The position numbers and the translations under genes are program-made. Shown here piece after piece: positions 45,501 through 48,984 of a stretch of DNA of 64,000 nucleotides. The stretch is from contig OZ007507.1 in the NCBI GenBank assembly GCA_963931865.1, forward strand, positions 18,829,523-18,893,522, given 5' to 3'. Under the pieces are notes generated by a model. The model had not been told where the DNA came from and ran no database searches. It was given only the letters and a program-made list of their open reading frames with translations. Source of the stretch: Axinella damicornis (lineage: Eukaryota; Porifera; Demospongiae; Axinellida; Axinellidae). Within the stretch, counting starts at the first letter, position 1; each line of letters opens with the position of its first letter.

Positions 45501-46471
45501 CTAGTATACGGTATGTTACGGCAAGTGACAATTGTTGGTTAAAGCGCTAAATAACTTCGCACTTAAGCAAACTTCCAAATAAGGGCATACTTTTGGTTGC
45601 TGTGGTTAGAACATTTCAGTGATGAAAAAGTGGACACTATTTCTCATTAGGGGCTTCTGATGTCATGACTATGCACTAGCCCTCTCTTTCCCACTGTTAC
45701 CTCATAGTATACCACCCTCAATGAAGCTTGCAAGCTAGCAGTAACTGTAGTTTCATTTTCCCTGCTGTTCATAGCCTCAGGTTGCCCATCCAAAAGGTAA
45801 GTCTACTTCAAAGGTATACCTTTGATGTTATGCACATGCTGATGTGCATTAGGCATGAGTTATTACACACTGCAAAACCTACGCAATGCTGGAATAGTCT
45901 GGGAACAACCTATGTTGTGTCATCCAAAAAGTAATGATGTTTATCAACGGCATCAGTAGTTCCTTGCAAACCTGCTTTTGAGCCATCTGTTGTGGACAAG
46001 GTCACCACTACTTCAGTTGCAAGTCCACCAGCTGGCAGTGAAATGATTTCAGCACAGACATTAATCGTCGGATCAGCTTCAATAACAGAATCTGTTGCCA
46101 CCTCCATTCCAATCTGAACGTCACCAACTAAGAATCAAGGAACAGAGGGATGGTTGTAAAATAACAGTGCAAACACTCACCACCTTCACACTAGAACAAA
46201 GAAGGACGGTAGTAAACACTGTGGAGCTTAATCACTCTACACTGCACAGCCTTAGACTTACGGTCATTATCAGTGATCGTCACAGTGACGGAGGAAGGTG
46301 TCCCAACTGTGACTGTTAGACTGGTTGAAGCTATTGCTACGGTGAAGTCTTCGTCACCCTCCGCTATAGCATTATCCATGGTAGCTATCATGGCAGTCAT
46401 TGTGCCATCCGACATCGTTCCAGATGTGAATGTCACAGTGAATGGAGTTGGTTCAGTGAAGTCTGCAGTTG
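161..46471 (-). CDS. Giant Calx-beta repeat protein gene, partial at both ends
   Basis: 61 exons can be placed on the minus strand: 30 first-half (A) exons of 132-159 nt and 31 second-half (B) exons of 195-303 nt, 10,776 nt in total. An A exon encodes strands with an xLExTxYSxSE..V-C-A motif and ends before a small residue plus G. A B exon starts (G/A)xDF or GDDY and runs through a TF motif, a Cys, (T/I)(N/D)D, an acidic E-x-D/N-E/H stretch and ends in DDD, DDE, DNE or DND. This is the Calx-beta fold, which binds Ca2+ between acidic loops. Every exon is a multiple of three and every intron is phase 1, with GT-AG ends except one GC-AG. No signal peptide, membrane helix or other domain is visible. 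The first exons may be in the N gap at 47,493-47,692, and the gene continues left of base 1. It is probably a secreted or surface Ca2+-dependent rod. A sponge aggregation-factor core protein and the stalk of a VLGR1-like receptor are the two candidates I would weigh. The existence of the gene is very secure; its name is not. Confidence 0.9.
662..1272 (-). CDS. Calx-beta domain 2
   Basis: A exon 1135-1272 and B exon 662-862. The B exon is two codons longer than its neighbours, ending in DDDDCS before the phase-1 donor. The intron between the halves (863-1134) holds a short TAGCCTCG/GAGGCTA inverted-repeat insertion. Confidence 0.88.
1014..1087. repeat. Short MITE-like insertion, TAGCCTCG / GAGGCTA ends
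   Basis: A 74 bp segment begins TAGCCTCGTT and ends AATGAGGCTA inside the intron of domain 2. The other introns of this block lack it. The same TAGCCTCGTTCCCAGGCC-type sequence recurs near 15.6, 39.26, 40.06 and 55.76 kb. Confidence 0.6.
1349..1805 (-). CDS. Calx-beta domain 3
   Basis: A exon 1668-1805 (138 nt) and B exon 1349-1543 (195 nt), the standard lengths of this part of the gene. The B exon reads GMDFIGTPAVLTFNGST and ends TITDDDC; the Cys of V-C-A (A) and of Q-C-S (B) are both present. Confidence 0.9.
1886..2350 (-). CDS. Calx-beta domain 4
   Basis: A exon 2213-2350 and B exon 1886-2080. The A exon is the first exon of the 1,639 bp higher-order repeat counted from the left, recognisable by a VAIQLENTSY start instead of VTVRLENTSY. 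Confidence 0.9.
2433..2902 (-). CDS. Calx-beta domain 5 (repeat unit 1)
   Basis: A exon 2765-2902 and B exon 2433-2627. The B exon is the 'GIDFIGAPALLTF...STGDPVNISL' variant, which recurs at 4072, 5710 and 7349. Confidence 0.9.
2983..3444 (-). CDS. Calx-beta domain 6 (repeat unit 1)
   Basis: A exon 3307-3444 and B exon 2983-3177. The B exon has no in-frame Met, so a simple ORF search misses it. It reads GIDFIDTPAVLTFNGST, has EIVENIETFF and ends TITDDDC. Confidence 0.88.
3524..3989 (-). CDS. Calx-beta domain 7 (repeat unit 1/2)
   Basis: A exon 3852-3989 (VAIRLENTSY variant) and B exon 3524-3718. The A exon begins repeat unit 2. Confidence 0.9.
4072..4541 (-). CDS. Calx-beta domain 8 (repeat unit 2)
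   Basis: A exon 4404-4541 and B exon 4072-4266, each exactly 1,639 bp from its counterpart in domain 5. Confidence 0.9.
4622..5083 (-). CDS. Calx-beta domain 9 (repeat unit 2)
   Basis: A exon 4946-5083 and B exon 4622-4816, exactly 1,639 bp from domain 6. The B exon again lacks an in-frame Met. Confidence 0.88.
5163..5627 (-). CDS. Calx-beta domain 10 (repeat unit 2/3)
   Basis: A exon 5490-5627 and B exon 5163-5357. A one-base intronic difference makes the unit 1,638 bp here. Confidence 0.9.
5710..6179 (-). CDS. Calx-beta domain 11 (repeat unit 3)
   Basis: A exon 6042-6179 and B exon 5710-5904; near copy of domains 5 and 8. Confidence 0.9.
6260..6721 (-). CDS. Calx-beta domain 12 (repeat unit 3)
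   Basis: A exon 6584-6721 and B exon 6260-6454; near copy of domains 6 and 9. The B exon differs from those at the TPLQCSQ stretch (TSFQCSP in the others). Confidence 0.88.
6801..7266 (-). CDS. Calx-beta domain 13 (repeat unit 3/4)
   Basis: A exon 7129-7266 and B exon 6801-6995; near copy of domains 7 and 10. Confidence 0.9.
7349..7818 (-). CDS. Calx-beta domain 14 (repeat unit 4)
   Basis: A exon 7681-7818 and B exon 7349-7543; near copy of domains 5, 8 and 11. Confidence 0.9.
7899..8506 (-). CDS. Calx-beta domain 15, joined across a deletion scar
   Basis: B exon 7899-8093 belongs to repeat unit 4. Its present A exon, 8369-8506, comes from the next domain upstream, because the original A exon is cut down to a 19-base stub at 8223-8241. 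The intron between the halves is 275 bp rather than about 130 bp. Because both exons are bounded by phase-1 introns, the domain still reads through. Confidence 0.85.
8223..8241 (-). pseudogene. 19-base stub of a deleted Calx-beta A exon
   Basis: The 3' end of an A exon with its GTTAGT donor is followed without transition by the intron sequence that normally lies just upstream of a B exon (AGATATCAAAATGC). The junction has a short GAGAG overlap. The stub has no acceptor and should be spliced out. Confidence 0.85.
8583..9049 (-). CDS. Calx-beta domain 16
   Basis: A exon 8912-9049 and B exon 8583-8777, standard 138 and 195 nt. Sequence is close to the repeat units but the introns are more diverged. 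Confidence 0.9.
9126..9568 (-). CDS. Calx-beta domain 17
   Basis: B exon 9126-9320 is of the repeat type. A exon 9431-9568 is diverged (VTVQLQQAQYSAGE, V-V-C-A-G) and marks the right edge of the recently amplified block. It has no in-frame Met and is missed by simple ORF calling. Confidence 0.87.
9621..9936. mobile_element. MITE with perfect 13 bp TIRs and TA flanks
   Basis: The ends are TACCGTAGAGTAC and its exact complement GTACTCTACGGTA, enclosing 316 bp with no coding capacity. The outer TA on each side fits a TA target duplication, as in Tc1/mariner-type elements. It lies in the intron between domains 17 and 18. Confidence 0.75.
9965..10894 (-). CDS. Calx-beta domain 18
   Basis: A exon 10742-10894 (51 codons, ATISLTPTELTVDEGSN, two Cys) and B exon 9965-10174 (70 codons, GDDYIAAP, ends VDDD). 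The 567 bp intron 10175-10741 contains nothing I recognise. Confidence 0.88.
10895..12304. other. Intron between domains 19 and 18
   Basis: Holds the element at 11,212-11,863. Its sides (11.1-11.2 and 11.87-11.95 kb) match 13.18-13.32 kb, showing that this intron was copied together with domain 19/20. No other gene is seen. Confidence 0.7.
11212..11863. mobile_element. Non-autonomous DNA element, CCGCGATCAAAC termini
   Basis: The left end TTTCCGCGATCAAACGCCAC is matched by the right end GTGGTGTTTGATCGCGGA in inverse orientation, about 650 bp apart. The duplicated intron at 13.18-13.32 kb shows the uninterrupted site. A central stretch with GACGTGGATATTGGTCCGGC recurs inverted near 41.76-41.88 kb. 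No ORF looks real. Confidence 0.75.
12305..12976 (-). CDS. Calx-beta domain 19 (duplicate of domain 20)
   Basis: A exon 12833-12976 (SVALQQDLYSAEEGGEV, GLEC) and B exon 12305-12520 (GGDDYEVPAPFQVTF, ends ADDE). Both halves are near copies of domain 20. The A exon ends in CAG followed by GCAAGT, a GC donor; the matching donor in domain 20 is GTGAGT. Confidence 0.9.
13347..16480 (-). CDS. Calx-beta domain 20
   Basis: A exon 16337-16480 (SVALQQSSYSAAEGGMV) and B exon 13347-13562 (GGDYMVPDPFQVTF, ends ADDE). The two halves are 2.8 kb apart because the intron 13563-16336 has been filled with repeats, including a TA-flanked element at 15,096-16,056. Confidence 0.9.
13870..13972. repeat. Minisatellite, 12 bp unit GGGACTGGACTT
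   Basis: About eight units with C/T variants. The tract and its left flank reappear inverted at about 14,485-14,546, so the minisatellite lies in one arm of a 0.7 kb inverted-repeat element. Reading frames through it are repeat artefacts. Confidence 0.85.
15505..15592. repeat. Dispersed repeat, inverted copy at about 51.7 kb
   Basis: GGGGAAAAAAATTTTTCACC followed by GGCTCTCGTAGCACC and CACTGCACTG matches, in inverse orientation, bases 51,700-51,800 in an intron of the receptor gene. Function is unknown. Confidence 0.55.
15593..15688. repeat. Near-perfect 96 bp palindrome (TAGCCTCG hairpin)
   Basis: TAGCCTCGTTCCCAGGCCTT at the left is matched by its complement at the right, with only a few bases (around TATACTGG) unpaired in the middle. 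It is the most complete member of the TAGCCTCG family in this window. Confidence 0.85.
17427..18653 (-). CDS. Calx-beta domain 21
   Basis: A exon 18501-18653 (ATISLIAPAVPISESAGDV, three Cys) and B exon 17427-17627 (LGQDFSAPDPLQITF, ALEGDHGFTV, ends EDNE). The introns 16481-17426 and 17628-18500 show no recognisable genes or repeats. Confidence 0.88.
18831..19111. repeat. MITE-like inverted repeat, arms of about 38 bp
   Basis: AATTATTCGTACCCATTTTA at 18,831 and TACGAATAATT at 19,101-19,111 bound two complementary AT-rich arms separated by about 200 bp with a C10+ run. It lies in the intron between domains 22 and 21. Confidence 0.7.
19240..19728 (-). CDS. Calx-beta domain 22
   Basis: A exon 19573-19728 (TVTVGFQQTSYQASED, GEVCAMISNLMGDLEC) and B exon 19240-19461 (EGEDFTAVPPDRFEATF, ends EDNE). 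Splice phases agree on both sides. Confidence 0.88.
19818..23027 (-). CDS. Calx-beta domain 23
   Basis: A exon 22881-23027 (ATIGFNQTTFSVREDGGQV, VCVEISG) and B exon 19818-20057 (EGDDFSAPSPFEVIF, NLEGDHSFEV, ends SDDE). The A exon has no in-frame Met and is easily missed. The 2.8 kb intron contains scrambled Crypton-like recombinase remnants and a palindromic MITE. Confidence 0.87.
21300..21950. pseudogene. Scrambled fragments of a Crypton-like tyrosine recombinase (DUF3504-type)
   Basis: On the plus strand about 21,340-21,610 encodes SLTRDALDARMKKL, GVGTETMQAQPLTPEQEEKLW and, after a break at 21,498, KLFGLRGEDEHRSLVREQF. On the minus strand about 21,610-21,950 encodes IPANPRKATQWAVSVFRAWC and MEARRQDKPHAPSHPDAVCC. 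These resemble the middle and N-terminal parts of the recombinase-derived domain found in Cryptons and in QRICH1/ZMYM/KIAA1958-like proteins, but they point in opposite directions and contain stops. This is a decayed, internally inverted copy. The family assignment is from memory of motifs. Confidence 0.5.
22311..22453. repeat. Palindromic MITE, arms of about 50 bp
   Basis: CCTCCCTACAGGAAACTAAC at the left is mirrored by GTTAGTTCCTTGTAGGGAGG at the right, with inner arms around CGACTTAAGCGCC. It has no coding content. Confidence 0.8.
23402..24799. mobile_element. TA-flanked element with TACCGTAGTCT ends, 1.4 kb
   Basis: TACCGTAGTCT at 23,402 and AGACTACGGTA at 24,789-24,799 are exact complements. 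Both ends continue into similar CTCGAAA..TACGCCCATCCCCCT sequence, giving long imperfect arms. No intact transposase is visible between them. It sits in the intron between domains 24 and 23. Confidence 0.65.
25544..26009 (-). CDS. Calx-beta domain 24
   Basis: A exon 25860-26009 (ATLRFNQTQYSASEAGPLEV) and B exon 25544-25795 (84 codons, DGEDFTTLPAG, with an extra PPPP loop, ends EDDE). The introns on both sides have GT-AG ends. Confidence 0.9.
26736..29492 (-). CDS. Calx-beta domain 25
   Basis: A exon 29346-29492 (VTFMFDQTTYSGSEGGSPV) and B exon 26736-26957 (EDEDYDSPDPFEATF, ends EDND). The 2.4 kb intron between the halves carries the long palindrome at 27,460-27,744. The intron 26010-26735 holds nothing I recognise. 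Confidence 0.88.
27460..27744. repeat. Very long near-perfect palindrome, arms of about 135 bp
   Basis: AACTAGGGGCAAAA at the left returns as TTTTGCCCCTAGTT at the right, and the arms stay almost identical inward to the AT-rich centre at about 27,595-27,610. It is in the intron between the halves of domain 25. Confidence 0.9.
28350..28690 (+). other. Island with GCGCATGCGCA, ATGGCGTC and a GAA tract
   Basis: GCGCATGCGCAATTGGCCGA is followed by AAAATGGCGTCGTGC and then GAAGAAGAAGAAAGAAGAAG, ending near CTCTCAGGTACG, a possible donor. The arrangement is shared with the island at 30.7-31.05 kb. It could be the 5' end of a transposon or a small antisense first exon. I cannot name a product. Confidence 0.3.
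29703..29971. mobile_element. MITE with TACCGTAGTC ends, 269 bp
   Basis: TACCGTAGTCACGCGTTATT and its near complement ending GACTACGGTA bound a 269 bp segment. The arms contain TTATTAGRCGCA-type subrepeats. It lies in the intron between domains 26 and 25. Confidence 0.7.
30700..31055 (+). other. Island with ATGGCGTC and an acidic coding-like stretch
   Basis: After ACGCATGCGCACATATGAAG and AAAATGGCGTCG there is an open frame reading FELARLKKEEEELEEEENRF and ending near a possible donor (AATA/GTAAGT). The layout is similar to that at 28.35-28.69 kb. It may be the 5' end of a repeated element or an exon of a nested plus-strand gene; evidence is weak. Confidence 0.3.
31146..32308 (-). CDS. Calx-beta domain 26
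   Basis: A exon 32156-32308 (DADISMQSSTLVVSEGTP, VCAVINGVVG) and B exon 31146-31361 (LNTDFSTVDPVASF, VVEGDHTFSV, ends TDDTNE). A TA-flanked element sits in the intron at 31,572-32,098. Confidence 0.88.
31572..32098. mobile_element. MITE with perfect 26 bp TIRs, 527 bp
   Basis: Starts TACCGTAGGCGCTC and ends GAGCGCCTACGGTA; complementarity extends over 26 bases on each side. Subterminal TAATTCTGCGTC/GACGCATAATTA motifs repeat inward. TA flanks are present. It lies between the A and B exons of domain 26. Confidence 0.8.
33049..33230 (+). pseudogene. Decayed reverse-transcriptase-like fragment
   Basis: The frame reads FSDNITGGREDDVIQDLQRV followed by KRGAEK and a stop, then similar sequence in other frames. 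It recalls the YLDD-containing core of reverse transcriptases in which the catalytic pair is damaged. No boundaries are seen. Assignment is tentative. Confidence 0.3.
34140..34270. repeat. MITE-like inverted repeat, TTGCACTC / GAGTGCAA ends
   Basis: ATTGCACTCTTGGTCGTGTA with TGTAATATGGCTGG is mirrored by CCTAGCCATATTACACTCCC and GAGTGCAATAAT. Related TTGCACTCC sequence occurs at 33,785-33,815. It is intronic. Confidence 0.65.
34500..35206. repeat. Inverted-repeat element with GGGAATGGGAAT arms
   Basis: The left arm 34,501-34,611 and the right arm 35,099-35,206 are inverted copies sharing CCTGGACTCGGACAGCTG-type sequence, GTCACTGTAAA and a (GGGAAT)n tract. No coding capacity is visible between them. 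It lies in the intron between domains 27 and 26. Confidence 0.7.
35442..36910 (-). CDS. Calx-beta domain 27
   Basis: A exon 36755-36910 (VVIAVEMAMDSVDETDG, VCAEITSLPGGGL) and B exon 35442-35660 (VGVDFTVPAPPQLTF, NLEFDHEFTV, ends TDDE). The A exon is a clear relative of that of domain 30. The A donor GTTTGC is weak and is shared with domain 30. The intron contains the (GGA)n tract. Confidence 0.87.
36299..36540. repeat. Nested microsatellite: GGA, then GGAGGACTC, then GGACTC
   Basis: About 40 GGA triplets run to 36,422, then nine-base GGAGGACTC units to about 36,498, then six-base GGACTC units to 36,540. All three frames on both strands stay open, giving poly-Glu, poly-Arg and poly-Pro frames that are artefacts. 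Confidence 0.97.
36992..37419 (-). CDS. Calx-beta domain 28, lacking the usual Cys pair
   Basis: A exon 37273-37419 (ATFSLQTIPSVAEGSNFVV) and B exon 36992-37198 (TDYSATPPFTVMF, IAENDQSFTV, ends MASD). The A Cys of V-C-A is replaced (V-M-V-E) and the B Cys is also absent, so the pair is lost together. The terminal acidic motif is weaker than in other domains. Confidence 0.86.
38511..38573. repeat. 63 bp imperfect palindrome
   Basis: CAAGAGCGCATGATGATATC is mirrored by GATGATGTCATGCGCTCTTG around a short centre. It is intronic, with no gene nearby in 37,420-38,789. Confidence 0.7.
38790..41628 (-). CDS. Calx-beta domain 29 with a Pro-rich, multibasic insertion
   Basis: A exon 41470-41628 (53 codons, VAENVAGGGPVQVCAS) and B exon 38790-39092. 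The B exon is 101 codons instead of about 70: after GTDFSAP it has about 30 extra residues with PPP runs, KR and RVRR before the TF-like strand resumes (VVAFNFAVGTDT). It ends in DPE. The reading frame is open throughout and phase 1 is kept. Confidence 0.86.
39261..40100. repeat. Intron with TAGCCTCG-family fragments and a TA microsatellite
   Basis: TAGCCTCGTTCCCAGGCCTA occurs at 39,262 and CTAGCCTCGTTCCCAGTCCC at 40,057. ATATATATATATATAT lies near 39,956. The rest of intron 39,093-41,469 shows no gene; a poly-C run lies at about 41,131-41,157. Confidence 0.5.
41692..42055. mobile_element. Element with AAGGTTACGGGATCC inverted ends
   Basis: TACCGTAAGGTTACGGGATC at the left is answered by GGATCCCGTAACCTTA at the right, about 360 bp away. 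The interior shares a GGATATTGGTCCGGCAGG-like block, inverted, with the element at 11.2-11.9 kb. It lies between domains 30 and 29. Confidence 0.65.
42295..42420. repeat. 38 bp tandem repeat, 3.3 copies
   Basis: The unit begins ACAGTCACAACTCTAGTGCA and ends GATAGCATC. Copies differ at three or four positions. It is intronic. Confidence 0.9.
43572..46127 (-). CDS. Calx-beta domain 30
   Basis: A exon 45972-46127 (VQIGMEVATDSVIEADPTI, VCAEIISLPAGGL) and B exon 43572-43787 (LGADYTVPSPQEVTF, NLEFDHAFTV, ends IDNE). Both halves resemble domain 27, which suggests an older block duplication. Confidence 0.88.
44902..45012. repeat. 29 bp tandem repeat, about 3.8 copies
   Basis: The unit starts GACCAACTACAGGGCCCAGA and ends TAGGTCTAA. 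The copies are identical as far as I can see, so the array is young. It lies in the intron 43,788-45,971, where I see no gene. Confidence 0.92.
45025..45515. repeat. Probable MITE with CGCCAAATTTAA motifs
   Basis: TTGCCAAATTAAAAGATCGC near 45,027 and repeated CGCCAAATTTTAAAATCGCC motifs at 45,420-45,500, the latter close to a TATACGGTA sequence, suggest the ends of a decayed element. Boundaries are unclear. Confidence 0.35.
46262..46471 (-). CDS. Orphan second half of Calx-beta domain 31 (first visible exon)
   Basis: B exon of 70 codons: TADFTEPTPFTVTF, IAEGDEDFTV, ends TDND before a GTAAGT donor. It has no Cys at the usual place. The acceptor is phase 1, so an A exon must precede it. I find none between 46,472 and the N gap or between the gap and 48,086. 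It is probably inside the gap. Confidence 0.85.
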
Positions 46472-47492
46472 CTGTAAAAGTACACAACAATGGCATACGA
46501 CGTATACTTGTGAATATAATACCAGGGTTGATTATGAATTAGACTGCTAGCTAGTTGAGTGTAATAAAATATCGGGAATGAAATTTCCCTTATCACACAA
46601 CGAATAAAAGGAGTGCAATAATCAACATAATACATTATGTAGAATGGTAGAGCCTCAGAGTCCTAGCTATTTGTAGTCTCCTTCACGAGTAGTTTCTTGA
46701 TCATTTTGGACATGTACACCTAGCTCATCAGTCAGCATAGTAATTACTGTAACGTTTGTTGTTTGCTGTGATGCACGGTTCCCTGCATACTGTATTTGTG
46801 ATAATAGAAAGGAATCCAAAAATTAATTTTATAAAATAATCTTTTGTGACTGTTGCGGCTTGAGTGCCTGGAAGCATGGATCCCATGCTAGAAGGGACAA
46901 TGAGCATCCTCCAAGAACACAAGAAGAGGACCCACGTCACTCGATCTGATGACGCCTTTGCTTCTGACCCAGACTCTGACAAATGCTACAGCGTATAAAT
47001 ATTGTAGGTAGACTTGTACCTTGTAAGTTATCTCCCCCCTACCCCCCACCACGGCATTGATGTTGTTTTGATAGCAACATTTCCTAGTATTTTATTCATA
47101 ATTAGTCAGACTAAGCTTCTGTCAAATTGGATTTTGAAAATTCCAGGAATGGACCATTTACGGTTGTATCAGACAGATATGGTTAGCTTACAGTAAGTCA
47201 GTCATCAGTAACATATGTGTAGCCTACAGCAAAGAATGCATTAAGGGTTGCAATTGATGTGGTCACACCCATGGGCAAATCCTGAAGGCAGAATTTAGTT
47301 AATACGTTTTAAAATGCACACATACGTTGAAGTGTACAATGCAAGTTGCAAATTGTCTCGAGCACTATACTACTGAGTGTGTACCAGCTTACATTGTTAA
47401 AGTTAAGTACACATACAACATCAAATTTGGTTCTACGACCATGCAAAACGAAGTGGCAGTGAGAAGTTTAGCATTAAGCAGGACATGGGTAG

Positions 47493-47692
47493 NNNNNNNN
47501 NNNNNNNNNNNNNNNNNNNNNNNNNNNNNNNNNNNNNNNNNNNNNNNNNNNNNNNNNNNNNNNNNNNNNNNNNNNNNNNNNNNNNNNNNNNNNNNNNNNN
47601 NNNNNNNNNNNNNNNNNNNNNNNNNNNNNNNNNNNNNNNNNNNNNNNNNNNNNNNNNNNNNNNNNNNNNNNNNNNNNNNNNNNNNNNNNNNN
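47493..47692. other. Assembly gap (200 N)
   Basis: Exactly 200 unknown bases, probably a placeholder of arbitrary length. It lies between the last exon of the receptor gene and the first visible Calx-beta exon, where the missing 5' exons of the Calx-beta gene would be expected. The flanks 46,472-47,492 and 47,693-47,930 hold no exon I can support. Confidence 0.99.
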
Positions 47693-47933
47693 GGATATGT
47701 ATCATGTATTAGCATAAATTGCTATTGTATGTATCCATGCATTTGCAGAATATATTATAGGAAAAAAAAAAAGTCAAAACAAACAATACATTTTACTGTG
47801 CAACTTTAATTCAGTACATTGACATTGCACGTCTCAACTTATAAGTTGTGGACATGCACGCACTGGCCCTGGGCCTAACTGATACCCTAACCGTTGCCCT
47901 ACTTCAATCTAAGTAACAATAACTACTTTCAAA

Positions 47934-47939
47934 TTTATT
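47934..47939 (-). terminator. Candidate polyadenylation signal AATAAA for the receptor gene
   Basis: TTTATT on the plus strand, i.e. AATAAA on the minus strand, about 150 bases after the receptor stop codon at 48,087. The distance is ordinary for a compact genome, but the hexamer is common in AT-rich sequence. Confidence 0.4.
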
Positions 47940-48086
47940 ATTATAGCAACATAAAACATTACCCTACTACTATCAGTAGGTGATTATAGCAACGTGGCAG
48001 TGTCCTAGAGTCATTCTGTGTGAGTATAAATCTTGGGAGAATTAGTCAGCTTATTCCTTATGGTGTACATGAAGTTAGAACTTTGA

Positions 48087-48984
48087 TTAGGGTTTGGTGT
48101 CATCAGGCTCATCGCTACCATCACTGTCACTGTCCAAAAAATCCACCTCAGTGCTCTCAACGTGGTGCTTGTAGGCTTTCTTTGTCGAGTAGCGCTTCAC
48201 TCTTGCCTTCAGCTCCAGCCCAGTGATGTGAGAAGGGGAACCGTGCTCCTTGGAGTCAGCACTCCCTGGTCTCTCCAGTGCCGGATCTTTCCTCTCAGAC
48301 TTCTCCAGTGACCCCAGATCAGCCTTCTGGTCGTTATCAATATCGGTCTCGTGGACCTCTGGAGATCCTTTAAAGGTCACCATTGAGGGTTTCTTTTCTT
48401 CTCCTGCTGCACTTGCGAGTGGTACCTTCTCAGTGAGGTCATCAGTGCTTGAGTTGAAGTTACCCGTGCTGGGAACGACTGAAGTGCTAAGATTTGAGCT
48501 GGCTAGGTTAGAACTTGCAGTTTTAACCTTCTTTTTGGTAGTAGCAGAGCTGGTATACTTGGCCTGTGAGGGATGGAGCAGCTTGGACTTGTAACGGCCA
48601 CAAGTGAACACCTCCAACCACGACTCTCGGGCATCCTTGCTGAACACACATAAGAAAAGGAAGATAAAGAAGCCCTGGAAGGCATTGAAGATCACAAAGA
48701 GAATTTGGAAGGCAGTGGAGGCTCCGGAGCCTCCAAACCCAGTGACAGTTAGTGCGCCAAAGAGCCACGTCAGACCAAAGAGGAACATGACCCCTGTGAT
48801 ACCGATCAGCAATCTGATGGTTGTTTTCTTATTCACTTGTTCTTTGGAACGGCCGAGTGTGTTCCGGCTGCGCCTGATGAGCACCCCGATCACCAGAACA
48901 AACATGACGACGTTGAAGAGCAAGATGGCAAAGATGGGACCCAGGAAGGCAGCAAAGAATACTGCAGCATCAGAGATGAAGCAG
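48087..48984 (-). CDS. Receptor exon 18: TM5-TM7 and cytoplasmic tail
   Basis: The exon begins CFISDAAVFFAAFLGP, helix 5 with the usual GP. Helix 6 contains GVMFLFGLTWLFGAL and helix 7 FNAFQGFFIFLFLC, both signature sequences of the class. The tail has a basic start, a KKKVK stretch, several S/T runs and a very acidic end (DSDSDGSDEPDD). No PDZ-binding end is obvious. Confidence 0.95.

Noticed and set aside
47327..47809. Frames containing long stretches of X
   Set aside because: They run through the assembly gap and have no meaning.
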